In this document: positions 48,269 to 57,269 of the stretch, piece by piece
Numbering within the stretch: position 1 is the first letter of the stretch
Layout of the letters: every line of letters starts with the position of its first letter
Assembly (NCBI RefSeq): GCF_036181745.1
Contig: NZ_CP108080.1
Location: 5,831,501-5,895,500 of the forward strand
Direction: 5' to 3'
Source: Streptomyces sp. NBC_00259
Lineage (GTDB): Bacteria; Actinomycetota; Actinomycetes; Streptomycetales; Streptomycetaceae
Length of the DNA stretch: 64,000 nucleotides
Program-made: the position numbers and the translations under genes
Notes under the pieces: model-generated
Database searches by the model: none
Told to the model about the DNA's origin: nothing
Seen by the model: the letters and a program-made list of their open reading frames with translations, nothing else

Positions 48269-50128
48269 ATGCTCCAGGCCATCGGACTCACCAGCACGCC
48301 CCGCCGACACCTCCCGCCCATGGTGGACGATCTGACCTTCGAGGCACGGCCCGGCGACGTCACCGCGCTGCTCGGGGCTCCGGGTTCGGGCAAGACGACG
48401 GCCCTGCGTCTGATGCTCGAACTCGAGACGGGGCGTGGCGTCACGTACTTCCGCGGCCGCCCGCTGCACACCATCGCGGGTCCCGCCCGGGAAGTGGGTG
48501 CGCTGCTGGGTGTGGTTCCCGGCCATCCTGCCCGCACGGCACGCGGTCAGCTCCGGATGCTCTGTGCCGCCGCCGGAGTGCCCGTCTCACGCGCCGACGA
48601 CATGCTCGACGTCGTGGGCATCGCCGCTCTGCGCGACACGCGTCTCGGCACGCTCTCGCTCGGCATGGACCGCAGACTGGGCCTCGCCGCCGCCCTGTTG
48701 GGGGACCCTCACACCCTGCTGCTCGACGACCCCGCCCGCGGCCTCTCACCGCGTGAGAACAGCTGGCTGTTCGGACTGCTGCGTGCTCATGCCGCGCATG
48801 GCGGGACCGTTCTCTACACGACCGCGGACCCCAAGGAGGCCGCCCGGACCGCCGATCGCGTCGTCACCATCGACGGGGGCCGGCTCGTCGCCGACCAGGA
48901 CGTGGCCGAGTTCGCCCGCACCCGGCTGCGGCCACGTGTCGCGGTCCGCACCCCGCACGCTGCGCGGCTCGCCACGGTGGTCGGCCGCGAGGCCCGGGCC
49001 GCACGCCGCTCCGTCGAAGTCGTCACCGAGGGCGGCGGCCGGCTCTCCGTGTACGGCAGCAGCTGCGCCGAGATCGGCGAGACCGCCTTCCGGCACGGCA
49101 TCCTCGTCCACCAACTCGCCCAGGAGATCGGCGACGCAGGCCCCGCCGCCACTCCGCACGCCACAGCGACCACGCGCACGCCGACCACGCGCACGCCGAC
49201 CCCCCGCACACCAACCACGCCCGTACCGGGCGTTCCCGCCACCGCGTCCGCACCACCCGCCCCCGCCGATACCGGCCTGCGCGGCCCAGGGGAGCCTTCC
49301 CGTGCGACGCGAGGGGCACCGGGGCCAAGCCTCCCCTCCCGCCCCCGGCGTGCGCCCCTGCAGCCGCTTCAGCCGCTGAGGTACGAACTGCGGCGCCTGC
49401 TCGGTGTCCGGACGACCCATGTGATCGTGGCGGCGGTGCTCGTCGTCTCCGCCACGCTCTCCGCGCTCCTCGCGCAGACCGGCCGCACGCCGCTGCCGAA
49501 CCTTCTGGCCGCATGGCCAGGACCGCTGCCGCTGCCGCCCGCCGCGCTGGCCGCGGGTCTGCTGGGTGCGCTCTCCTTCGGAGAGGAGTTCCGCTATCCG
49601 GCGCTGGCGGCCGCCGGTGGAACGGTCCCCCGCCGCCTCGGTCTGCTGCTCGCCAAGCTCATGGTGTCGGCCGTCACCGCGCTGCTGATCGGCTGCGCCG
49701 TCGTCGTGCTCGACGCGCAGGTGCTGTGGCTTCTCTACGGTGCCGAGCCCTTGCCTCTGCCGGAGAACTGGGTCTCGTTGTCGACGAGTTGGACGGGCCT
49801 TCTGATCGGTTGCGCCTGGTCCGGGCTGCTCGCCGCGGGGATCTTCCGGCGCACCGACGCGGGAGTGGCGGCCGTGCTGGCCGTACCGATGGTCGTGGTT
49901 CCGCTGGTACAGAAGGCGTTCGCGGATGCGTCCGGGCGTTCGGTCGCCGGACTCCCGATCCGTCTGCGTGAGCTGATGTGGGTGCAGTGGCCCTACGAGG
50001 TGGACCGCTGGCTGCTGGCGGGGCTGCGCATGCTCGTCCAACCCGTGGGCACGGCCCTGGCATTGTCGTTCTCGGTTCTGCTCTGCACGTATCTGTTCAT
50101 CGGCCTTCGCGGCAGGGCGCGTTGGTGA
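48269..50128 (+). CDS. ABC transporter fusion: degenerate ATPase plus permease
   Basis: Protein of 619 aa with an ATP-binding domain (1-235), a Thr/Pro/Arg repeat linker (about 295-330), and a permease with about six helices. Walker A GAPGSGKTT is normal. Walker B is LLLDDPARGL, with Asp where the catalytic Glu should be. The signature is LSLGMDRR rather than LSGGQ, the Q-loop region (GALLGVVPGHP) has no Gln, and the switch position (LYTTADPKEA) has no His. It probably binds ATP but hydrolyses poorly. It lies directly upstream of whiH. Substrate unknown. Confidence 0.8.
   Translation: MLQAIGLTSTPRRHLPPMVDDLTFEARPGDVTALLGAPGSGKTTALRLMLELETGRGVTYFRGRPLHTIAGPAREVGALLGVVPGHPARTARGQLRMLCAAAGVPVSRADDMLDVVGIAALRDTRLGTLSLGMDRRLGLAAALLGDPHTLLLDDPARGLSPRENSWLFGLLRAHAAHGGTVLYTTADPKEAARTADRVVTIDGGRLVADQDVAEFARTRLRPRVAVRTPHAARLATVVGREARAARRSVEVVTEGGGRLSVYGSSCAEIGETAFRHGILVHQLAQEIGDAGPAATPHATATTRTPTTRTPTPRTPTTPVPGVPATASAPPAPADTGLRGPGEPSRATRGAPGPSLPSRPRRAPLQPLQPLRYELRRLLGVRTTHVIVAAVLVVSATLSALLAQTGRTPLPNLLAAWPGPLPLPPAALAAGLLGALSFGEEFRYPALAAAGGTVPRRLGLLLAKLMVSAVTALLIGCAVVVLDAQVLWLLYGAEPLPLPENWVSLSTSWTGLLIGCAWSGLLAAGIFRRTDAGVAAVLAVPMVVVPLVQKAFADASGRSVAGLPIRLRELMWVQWPYEVDRWLLAGLRMLVQPVGTALALSFSVLLCTYLFIGLRGRARW
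49163..49216 (+). repeat. Short tandem repeat in the ABC linker
   Basis: Degenerate 12-bp units of the type ACGCGCACGCCG/ACCACGCGCACG encode TPTTRTPTPRTPTTP within the ABC fusion gene. Confidence 0.7.
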
Positions 50129-50199
50129 CCACTTCGGTTCGCAGTGCGATGAGCTGCCCGTAACTCCCAGGGGAATGACCGTTTCTTCCCTATAAGGCG

Positions 50200-50224
50200 T
50201 CAATTGAGAGGCGGGCGCCGATCA
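50200..50224 (+). promoter_or_regulatory. Candidate sigma-WhiG promoter of whiH
   Basis: GCCGATCA at 50217-50224 matches the FliA/WhiG -10 consensus GCCGATAA at 7 of 8 bases. TCAATTGA at 50200-50207 is a plausible -35 partner, though the spacer is about 2 bp shorter than usual. In S. coelicolor whiH is WhiG-dependent, which supports the reading; TCAATTGA is also a palindrome that could be bound by WhiH. Confidence 0.45.
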
Positions 50225-50287
50225 CCCTTTCGTGTGCTTTTCACCAAAGACCTCAAGGGTGGCAGGGGGCGCGCCGACAAAGGATGC

Positions 50288-51175
50288 GTGAGTACCCTTG
50301 CGCACACCATGATGACCGCCGCCCGCCCCGCCGAGTCCGGCCTCGCCGGCCCGGGCGATCTCGACCGCTACCCCTACCCGGAGGTGCCCGGCGTCGACCG
50401 CGTCGGACCCCCGGCCTGGGACGCCACGGAAACCGAGTTGGGCCGGGCCGGACGCCGTACGGCGGGCAGCCGGGGGCGCGGGCTGCACGGTCAACTCGTC
50501 CAGCAGCTGGGCCAGATGATCGTCTCCGGCGACCTCGGGGCCGACCGTCCGCTCGTACCGGAGGAGATCGGCCAGCGCTTCGAGGTCTCCCGCACCGTGG
50601 TCCGGGAGTCGCTGCGCGTCCTCGAGGCCAAGGGTCTGGTCAGTGCCCGCCCGAACGTCGGCACCCGGGTCCGCCCGGTCAGCGACTGGAACCTGCTCGA
50701 CGCCGACATCATCGAATGGCGCGCCTTCGGCCCGCAGCGTGACGACCAGCGCCGTGAGCTGAGCGAGCTCCGCTGGACGATCGAGCCGCTCGCGGCCCGG
50801 CTCGCCGCGGGCCACGGCCGGGAGGATGTGCAGCAGCGGCTCGGCGACATGGTCGAGATCATGAGCCACTCGCTCACGCAGGGTGACGGAATCACCTTCA
50901 CGCGCGCCGACGCCGAGTTCCACTCCCTCCTCATCCAGGTCGCGGGCAACCGCATGCTGGAGCACCTGTCCGGCATCGTCGCCGCCGCTCTCCAGGTCTC
51001 CGGAGGGCCGGTCGCCGGCTGTGACCGCCCTTACGAGGCGTCCCTGGCGCACCACGCCAGGATCGTCGACGCCCTCGCCGCCGGCGACGCGCACGGCGCC
51101 GAGTCGGCCATGCGCCAACTGCTCACCGTCCACCCGGAGGTGGAGCGCGTCGTGCCCGCCCCGCGCGAGCACTGA
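50288..51175 (+). CDS. whiH: Sporulation regulator WhiH (GntR family)
   Basis: Protein of 295 aa from GTG 50288 (AAAGGA 4-5 nt upstream), the length I recall for S. coelicolor WhiH. The N-terminal winged HTH (HGQLVQQLGQMIVSGDLGAD ... EVSRTVVRESLRVLEAKGLV) precedes an FCD-type effector domain (RWTIEPLAARLAAGHGRED, DAEFHSLLIQVAGN). WhiH is needed for septation of aerial hyphae. Its position immediately upstream of hrdB, in the order ABC protein-whiH-hrdB-trypsin-parE, supports orthology. Confidence 0.92.
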   Translation: MSTLAHTMMTAARPAESGLAGPGDLDRYPYPEVPGVDRVGPPAWDATETELGRAGRRTAGSRGRGLHGQLVQQLGQMIVSGDLGADRPLVPEEIGQRFEVSRTVVRESLRVLEAKGLVSARPNVGTRVRPVSDWNLLDADIIEWRAFGPQRDDQRRELSELRWTIEPLAARLAAGHGREDVQQRLGDMVEIMSHSLTQGDGITFTRADAEFHSLLIQVAGNRMLEHLSGIVAAALQVSGGPVAGCDRPYEASLAHHARIVDALAAGDAHGAESAMRQLLTVHPEVERVVPAPREH

Positions 51176-51216
51176 ACCGCGGCCGCGGCCGGGGCGTTCC
51201 GAGGCGTACCCATCGT

Positions 51217-51246
51217 GTGTCGCCGGACCCTCGGGTCCGGCGACAC
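51217..51246 (+). terminator. Terminator after whiH
   Basis: Perfect inverted repeat with arms 51217-51230 and 51233-51246; sterically the loop opens to six bases (CCTCGG). It is 41 bp beyond the whiH stop. Confidence 0.85.
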
Positions 51247-51380
51247 GATTGTGGAGGCGAATATGGAGCGAACTCCCCATTTGGTCGTTTAGTCGCAAAT
51301 GAGGTGTGACTCGGGCCACGCGGATTGGGCGTAACACTCCTCGAAACAGTGCGATGACCTAAGAGGTGACAGCCGAGGAG

Positions 51381-51406
51381 GGAATACAGACGTCGTTCAC
51401 GACGCT
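51381..51406 (+). promoter_or_regulatory. Candidate SigR-dependent promoter (hrdBp2-like)
   Basis: GGAAT at 51381-51385, then exactly 18 nt, then GCT, compared with the SigR consensus GGAAT-N18-GTT. In S. coelicolor hrdB has a second, oxidative-stress promoter read by SigR. Here one of the three -10 bases differs, so this is a probable but unproven equivalent. Confidence 0.45.
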
Positions 51407-51522
51407 GTTCAGCTCTGAGGTCCAGCCCGCGCCGTCGGTACATCCCCAACCGGCGGTCGTCGGCTCCGGCCCGATCATGGGCGGGGCCGGAAGCCGTTTT
51501 CCATCGTTCCGAGAGGTTGTTC

Positions 51523-53091
51523 GTGTCGGCCAGCACATCCCGTACGCTCCCGCCGGAGATCGCCGAGTCCGAGTCTGTGATGGCGCTCATCGAGCGGGGA
51601 AAGGCTGATGGGCAGATCGCCGGCGATGACGTGCGTCGGGCCTTCGAGGCTGACCAGATTCCGCCAACCCAGTGGAAGAATGTTCTGCGCAGCCTCAACC
51701 AGATCCTCGAGGAAGAGGGTGTGACGCTGATGGTCAGTGCCGCGGAGTCGCCCAAGCGCACCCGCAAGAGCGTCGCAGCGAAGAGCCCGGCGAAGCGCAC
51801 CGCCACCAAGACCGTCGCGGCCAAGACGGCCACGGCCAAGACCGTCGCGGCCACCGCCGCACCGGCGGCCACGGCCGACGAGACCGTCGGTGACACGGTC
51901 GACGAGACCGCTACGCCCGCGAAGAAGGCCGCGGCGAAGAAGACCGCGGCGAAGAAGACGACGGCGGCCAAGAAGACCGCCGCCAAGAAGACGACGGCCG
52001 CGAAGAAGACGACCGCCGCCAAGAAGGACACCGACGAGCTGGCCGAGGGCGAGGAAGCACTCGAGGAGGCGCAGCCCGGCAAGGCGGGCGCCGACGAGCC
52101 CGAGGGCACCGAGAGCGCCGGCTTCGTCCTCTCCGACGAGGACGAGGACGACGCCCCCGCGCAGCAGGTCGCGGCGGCCGGTGCCACCGCCGACCCGGTG
52201 AAGGACTACCTCAAGCAGATCGGCAAGGTCCCCCTGCTCAACGCCGAGCAGGAGGTCGAGCTGGCCAAGCGCATCGAGGCGGGCCTGTTCGCCGAGGACA
52301 AGCTGGCGAACTCCGACAAGCTCGCCCCGAAGCTCAAGCGCGAGCTGGAGATCATCGCCGAGGACGGGCGCCGCGCCAAGAACCACCTGCTGGAGGCCAA
52401 CCTCCGGCTGGTCGTCTCGCTCGCCAAGCGCTACACCGGTCGCGGCATGCTCTTCCTGGACCTGATCCAGGAGGGCAACCTCGGTCTGATCCGCGCCGTC
52501 GAGAAGTTCGACTACACCAAGGGCTACAAGTTCTCCACGTACGCCACCTGGTGGATCCGTCAGGCGATCACCCGCGCCATGGCCGACCAGGCCCGCACCA
52601 TCCGTATCCCGGTGCACATGGTCGAGGTCATCAACAAGCTCGCGCGTGTGCAGCGCCAGATGCTCCAGGACCTGGGCCGCGAGCCCACCCCGGAGGAGCT
52701 GGCCAAGGAGCTCGACATGACCCCGGAGAAGGTCATCGAGGTCCAGAAGTACGGTCGTGAGCCGATCTCCCTGCACACCCCGCTGGGTGAGGACGGAGAC
52801 AGCGAGTTCGGTGACCTGATCGAGGACTCCGAAGCGGTCGTCCCGGCCGACGCGGTCAGCTTCACGCTCCTCCAGGAGCAGCTGCACTCGGTGCTCGACA
52901 CCCTGTCGGAGCGCGAGGCGGGTGTCGTCTCCATGCGCTTCGGTCTCACCGACGGTCAGCCGAAGACTCTCGATGAGATCGGCAAGGTCTACGGCGTGAC
53001 GCGTGAGCGCATCCGTCAGATCGAGTCCAAGACGATGTCGAAGCTGCGCCACCCGTCGCGGTCCCAGGTGCTGCGCGACTACCTGGACTAG
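51523..53091 (+). CDS. hrdB: Principal RNA polymerase sigma factor HrdB
   Basis: Sigma-70 group 1 protein of 522 aa. Region 1.2 (DPVKDYLKQIGKVPLLNAEQ), region 2 (LFLDLIQEGNLGLIRAVEKF, FSTYATWWIRQAITRAMADQ), region 3 (ARVQRQMLQDLGREPTPEEL) and region 4 (MRFGLTDGQPKTLDEIGKVY, RERIRQIESKTMSKLRHP) are all intact. Residues about 85-170 are a Lys/Ala/Thr repeat (KKTAAKKTTAAKK) typical of Streptomyces HrdB and variable between species. GTG 51523 (VSASTSRTLPPEIAES) has GAGAGG 7 nt upstream. Essential; directs housekeeping transcription. Confidence 0.98.
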   Translation: MSASTSRTLPPEIAESESVMALIERGKADGQIAGDDVRRAFEADQIPPTQWKNVLRSLNQILEEEGVTLMVSAAESPKRTRKSVAAKSPAKRTATKTVAAKTATAKTVAATAAPAATADETVGDTVDETATPAKKAAAKKTAAKKTTAAKKTAAKKTTAAKKTTAAKKDTDELAEGEEALEEAQPGKAGADEPEGTESAGFVLSDEDEDDAPAQQVAAAGATADPVKDYLKQIGKVPLLNAEQEVELAKRIEAGLFAEDKLANSDKLAPKLKRELEIIAEDGRRAKNHLLEANLRLVVSLAKRYTGRGMLFLDLIQEGNLGLIRAVEKFDYTKGYKFSTYATWWIRQAITRAMADQARTIRIPVHMVEVINKLARVQRQMLQDLGREPTPEELAKELDMTPEKVIEVQKYGREPISLHTPLGEDGDSEFGDLIEDSEAVVPADAVSFTLLQEQLHSVLDTLSEREAGVVSMRFGLTDGQPKTLDEIGKVYGVTRERIRQIESKTMSKLRHPSRSQVLRDYLD

Positions 53092-53118
53092 GAAGAACGA
53101 GGGCGGCATCGCCCGTAC

Positions 53119-53160
53119 GAGGGCCCGGCTCCCGCGAGGGAACCGGGCCCTCGGCCTTTT
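53119..53160 (+). terminator. Rho-independent terminator of hrdB
   Basis: Arms 53119-53133 and 53138-53152 (14 of 15 bp paired) with a GCGA tetraloop, followed by TTTT at 53157-53160. Confidence 0.9.
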
Positions 53161-53285
53161 CGGCGAGGGGCGGCGACCGCGTCGCGGCCAGGACCGGTTG
53201 CTCACCGATGTCGCGCGGGTGCGGACCGTGGCGGTCTGATCGACCCTGAGTGGACGCAGATCACCGGAGAGTCAGGAGACCGCCC

Positions 53286-54119
53286 ATGCGACGCCCCATC
53301 ACCCGAGCCCTGACGGGCGCCTTGGCCCTGGCCTCCGCGGCCGCCTTGGCGCCGCTCGCCTCCCCGGCTCCGGCGGCTGCCGACAGCGTGATCATCGGAG
53401 GTGCTCCGGTGCGGTCCGCCGACACGCCTTGGGTCGTCGCCCTGTCAAGCCGTGACCGGTTCGGGGGTATCCGGGCCGGTCAGTTCTGCGGCGGTGTCGT
53501 GGTGGCGCCGACGAAGGTGCTCACGGCGGCCCACTGTCTCGGCAGGGAGGTGCTCGGGACGGCCGTGAGCGAGGTGCGGGATCTGCGGGTGATCGCCGGG
53601 CGCGAGGATCTGCGGGCGCCGGGCGGCCAGGAGGTCCCGGTACAGCATGTGCTCATCGCGCCCGCGTACGACCCGCGGACGAGCTCGTCGGACCTGGCCG
53701 TGCTCACCCTGGCGAGCGCGCTGCCCGTCGGCCACGTCATCAAGACGGCGGCTCGTGGTGATGCCGCGAACACGCCGGGTACCGCCGCGGCGGTCTACGG
53801 CTGGGGTGACACGACAGGGGCCGGTACGTACGCCTCCGCGCTACGCGCCGCGCCCGTACAGGTACAGCCGGACACGGTGTGCGCGCGGGCGTATCCCGGC
53901 ACCGCACTGGGAGGCCGCTACACGCCCGCCACGATGCTGTGCGCCGGGGACGCGAAGGGCGGGCACGATGCCTGCCAGGGGGACAGCGGTGGCCCGTTGG
54001 TGGCGCAGGGGCGGCTGATCGGGATCGTGTCCTGGGGCAGCGGATGTGGCCGCGCGGACAGTCCTGGGGTCTACACCCGGGTCTCCGAGGTGCTGCCCAC
54101 GGTGGCCGACAAGCTGTGA
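53286..54119 (+). CDS. Secreted trypsin-like serine protease
   Basis: Protein of 277 aa. The signal peptide RRPITRALTGALALASAAAL ... PAAA is followed by mature VIIGGAPV, the I-x-G-G activation N-terminus without a long propeptide. Triad: His in LTAAHCLG, Asp in SSSDLAVLTL, Ser in CQGDSGGPL, with Asp six residues before the Ser (HDAC) giving the trypsin Arg/Lys-specificity pocket. Cys pairs are in the usual S1A places. AGGAGA precedes ATG 53286. Lies between hrdB and parE, as I recall for S. coelicolor. Confidence 0.92.
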   Translation: MRRPITRALTGALALASAAALAPLASPAPAAADSVIIGGAPVRSADTPWVVALSSRDRFGGIRAGQFCGGVVVAPTKVLTAAHCLGREVLGTAVSEVRDLRVIAGREDLRAPGGQEVPVQHVLIAPAYDPRTSSSDLAVLTLASALPVGHVIKTAARGDAANTPGTAAAVYGWGDTTGAGTYASALRAAPVQVQPDTVCARAYPGTALGGRYTPATMLCAGDAKGGHDACQGDSGGPLVAQGRLIGIVSWGSGCGRADSPGVYTRVSEVLPTVADKL

Positions 54120-54261
54120 GGCCAGGAGCAGTTGGTCACATATCGAACGCTTACGGTGACCGGGCTCAAGGGGGAAATGACGGGTTCCCGGATATGCCCG
54201 ACGATGCATGGCCCACGTGCGGTGGCGCACCGTAAAGCGCTGTGCGGCTCAGAGTTACGAG

Positions 54262-54299
54262 AATGGGCGGCCACCTCTGCGAGGAGGTGGCCGCCCATT
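54262..54299. terminator. Strong hairpin terminator
   Basis: Perfect 16-bp stem (54262-54277 and 54284-54299) with a 6-nt loop. It is downstream of the DUF7455 gene (minus strand) and may also end transcripts from the protease gene. Confidence 0.85.
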
Positions 54300-54346
54300 G
54301 GCCGGTCCCGGACCGGCCCTTTGGCTCGTCGGTGGGAGGGGCGGGG

Positions 54347-54577
54347 TCAGCGCTCGTCTTCTCCGGCGCCGGCCGGTACGGCCGTCAGTCGGTCCGTCTC
54401 GTCCTGTATCTCAGCGGCGATCTTCTTGAGTTCCGGCTCGAACTTGCGCCCGTGGTGGGCACAGAAGAGCAGCTCACCGCCGCTTGTCAGGACGACTCGC
54501 AGGTACGCCTGGGCACCGCAGCGGTCGCAGCGGTCAGCGGCCGTCAGGGGGCTCGCGGGGGTCAGAACAGTAGTCAC
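54347..54577 (-). CDS. DUF7455-type zinc-ribbon mini-protein
   Basis: Protein of 76 aa, start GTG 54577 after AGAAGAGG. CDRCGAQAYLRVVL ... LFCAHHGRKFEPEL shows a CxxC ... CxxH putative zinc site, followed by a charged helix. It is a conserved actinobacterial small protein often found upstream of parE and divergent from it. The role is unknown; the compact zinc fold suggests nucleic-acid or protein binding. Confidence 0.75.
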   Translation of the reverse strand: MTTVLTPASPLTAADRCDRCGAQAYLRVVLTSGGELLFCAHHGRKFEPELKKIAAEIQDETDRLTAVPAGAGEDER

Positions 54578-55012
54578 GTCGCCTCTTCTCTAGCTCGACG
54601 AGCTGTCGTACCAGGGTCAACATCCAACCAGGCCGAAAACGTTCCCGCTCGTGCCTTTTCCTTGAAACTTCTTCTCAAGGTGGCTGTCTGCTGCCGGTTG
54701 GCGGCGAATGTGCCGTATTGCTTCGCACTACGGTTTCGCTTGCTTGTCTCGGTCGTTCAGTCCTCCCGGCGGGGTTGCCGGTTGTTCATGAGGACGTGCC
54801 CGGAGCCTAAATGGTTCATGCCCGGAAGGGAACGTGATGTGCGCGTCACTCCATCGAGGGATCGAACGTGTATGCGACTCTGCACTAGCATGTTGAATCA
54901 TGAGGGTGGCGTTACATCGGCTCTACCAGGCCTCGGTACCCTCTGACCGGCGACCGATGCCGGGCCCTTACCCCCACAGGGCCAGATTCAAATTCAGCGA
55001 GGAGCGAACCGC
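54578..55012. other. Divergent intergenic region upstream of parE
   Basis: No gene in 435 bp. It is noticeably less GC-rich than its surroundings, with the repeated motif TTCATG...GCCCGGA near 54785-54835. A TAGCAT hexamer near 54888 could be a -10 element for parE, leaving a leader of about 120 nt. GAGGAGCG precedes GTG 55013. Confidence 0.45.
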
Positions 55013-57130
55013 GTGACCGCCGAAACGTCCGTGCCGTCGAGTGCGCTGCTGACCGCAGACCGTGACGGTTCCAACTACACCGCGCGGCATCTGCTCGTCC
55101 TCGAGGGGCTCGAGGCGGTTCGCAAGCGACCGGGTATGTACATCGGATCCACCGACAGCCGTGGCCTCATGCACTGCCTGTGGGAGATCATCGACAACTC
55201 GGTGGACGAGGCCCTCGGGGGGTACTGCGACCACATCGAGGTGATCCTCCACGAGGACGGCTCGGTGGAGGTCCGGGACAACGGCCGGGGCATTCCCGTC
55301 GACGTGGAGCCCAAGACCGGTCTGTCCGGCGTCGAGGTCGTCATGACCAAGCTGCACGCCGGCGGAAAGTTCGGCGGCGGCTCGTACGCGGCCTCCGGCG
55401 GTCTGCACGGCGTGGGCGCCTCCGTCGTCAACGCCCTCTCCGCCCGCCTCGACGTCGAGGTGGACCGCGGCAGTGCGACGCACTCGATCAGCTTCCGCCG
55501 CGGTGTGCCCGGCATGTTCACCGAGTCGGGCCCCGACGCGCCCTTCGATCCGGCCAACGGGCTGATCAAGGGCAAGCGGGTGCCCAAGACCCGTACCGGC
55601 ACGCGCGTCCGCTACTGGGCGGATCGGCAGATCTTCCTCAAGGACGCCAAGCTCTCCCTGGACACGCTCCACCAGCGTGCCCGTCAGACCGCCTTCCTCG
55701 TGCCGGGTCTCACCATCGTCGTCCGTGACGAGCGCGACCTGGAGGGCGAGGGCAAGTCGCAGGAGATCTTCCGTTTCGACGGCGGCATCAGCGAGTTCTG
55801 CGAGTACCTCGCCCAGGACAAGGGCGTATGTGACGTTCTGCGGCTGACCGGTAACGGTACGTTCAAGGAGACCGTGCCGGTCCTCGACGACCGCGGCCAC
55901 ATGACACCCACTGAGGTCACCCGGGACCTCACCGTCGACATCGCCCTGCGCTGGGGCACCGGTTACGACACCGCGGTCAAGTCGTTCGTCAACATCATCG
56001 CCACCCCCAAGGGCGGCACCCACGTCACCGGCTTCGAGCGCTCCGTCACCAAGACGGTCAACGAGGTGCTGCGCTCCGCGAAGCTGCTGCGCGTCGCCGA
56101 GGACGACATCGTCAAGGACGACGCACTCGAAGGCATGACCGCCGTCGTGACCGTGCGGCTCGCCGAGCCGCAGTTCGAGGGCCAGACCAAGGAGGTCCTC
56201 GGCACCTCCGCGGCCAACCGCATCGTCGCCAATGTCGTGGCCAAGGAGCTCAAGGCGTTCCTGACCTCCACCAAGCGCGATGCGAAGGCGCAGGCCCGCG
56301 CGGTCCTGGAGAAGGCCGTCGCCGCCGCGCGTACGCGTATCGCGGCACGCCAGCACAAGGAGGCGCAGCGCCGGAAGACGGCCCTGGAGTCGTCCTCGCT
56401 GCCGGCCAAGCTCGCCGACTGCCGCAGCGACGACGTCGAGCGGAGCGAACTCTTCATCGTCGAGGGCGACTCGGCGCTCGGTACGGCCAAGCTCGCCCGG
56501 AACTCCGAGTTCCAGGCCCTGCTCCCGATCCGCGGCAAGATCCTCAACGTCCAGAAGTCGTCCGTCTCCGACATGCTCAAGAACACCGAGTGCGGAGCGA
56601 TCATCCAGGTCATAGGGGCGGGCTCCGGCCGGACCTTCGACATCGACGCAGCCCGGTACGGCAAGATCGTCCTGCTGGTCGACGCCGACGTCGACGGCGC
56701 GCACATCCGCTGTCTGCTGCTCACGCTCTTCCAGCGGTACATGCGGCCGATGGTCGAGGCGGGCCGGGTCTTCGCCGCCGTGCCGCCGCTGCACCGGATC
56801 GAGCTGATCCAGCCCAAGCGGGGCCAGGACAAGTACGTGTACACCTACTCGGACAACGAACTGCGCTCCACGCTGCTGGAGTTCCAGCGCAAGGGCATCC
56901 GCTTCAAGGACTCCATCCAGCGCTACAAGGGCCTCGGCGAGATGGACGCCGACCAGCTCGCGGAGACCACGATGGATCCGCGTCACCGCACGCTGCGCCG
57001 GATCAACATCGGCGATCTGGAGTCGGCGGAGCACGTCTTCGACCTGCTGATGGGCAACGAGGTCGCGCCGCGCAAGGAGTTCATCACCAGCTCCGCGGCC
57101 ACGCTGGACCGCTCACGCATCGACGCCTGA
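55013..57130 (+). CDS. parE: DNA topoisomerase IV subunit B (ParE; GyrB-like)
   Basis: Type IIA topoisomerase ATPase subunit of 705 aa. GHKL motifs: EIIDNSVDEALGG, VRDNGRGIPV and GGLHGVGASVVNALS; transducer Lys region; TOPRIM motifs LFIVEGDSALGTAK and LLVDADVDGAHIRCL. Actinobacteria vary in having topo IV; in Streptomyces this second gyrB-like gene pairs with parC elsewhere and decatenates chromosomes. GTG 55013 follows GAGGAGCG. Confidence 0.93.
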   Translation: MTAETSVPSSALLTADRDGSNYTARHLLVLEGLEAVRKRPGMYIGSTDSRGLMHCLWEIIDNSVDEALGGYCDHIEVILHEDGSVEVRDNGRGIPVDVEPKTGLSGVEVVMTKLHAGGKFGGGSYAASGGLHGVGASVVNALSARLDVEVDRGSATHSISFRRGVPGMFTESGPDAPFDPANGLIKGKRVPKTRTGTRVRYWADRQIFLKDAKLSLDTLHQRARQTAFLVPGLTIVVRDERDLEGEGKSQEIFRFDGGISEFCEYLAQDKGVCDVLRLTGNGTFKETVPVLDDRGHMTPTEVTRDLTVDIALRWGTGYDTAVKSFVNIIATPKGGTHVTGFERSVTKTVNEVLRSAKLLRVAEDDIVKDDALEGMTAVVTVRLAEPQFEGQTKEVLGTSAANRIVANVVAKELKAFLTSTKRDAKAQARAVLEKAVAAARTRIAARQHKEAQRRKTALESSSLPAKLADCRSDDVERSELFIVEGDSALGTAKLARNSEFQALLPIRGKILNVQKSSVSDMLKNTECGAIIQVIGAGSGRTFDIDAARYGKIVLLVDADVDGAHIRCLLLTLFQRYMRPMVEAGRVFAAVPPLHRIELIQPKRGQDKYVYTYSDNELRSTLLEFQRKGIRFKDSIQRYKGLGEMDADQLAETTMDPRHRTLRRINIGDLESAEHVFDLLMGNEVAPRKEFITSSAATLDRSRIDA

Positions 57131-57269
57131 CAGCACGTTCAGGGGCGGAGTGACAACGTCCGTCACCTGATGGGGTGAAGAGAAGGAGAGAAGAGTCCGG
57201 GATCTCCCCGTTCTGTCCATCCTTGGGCACGCGGCCGAAATGGTTCGCTGACAAGGAGAAGAGCAGAGC

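Larger units (their letters stand above)
51176..51522. other. whiH-hrdB intergenic region and hrdB leader
   Basis: No gene in 347 bp. It holds the whiH terminator (51217-51246), a candidate SigR promoter (51381-51406) and the hrdB ribosome-binding site GAGAGG (51511-51516). The region between 51250 and 51370 should contain the housekeeping hrdB promoter, but I could not fix a convincing -35/-10 pair. Confidence 0.5.
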
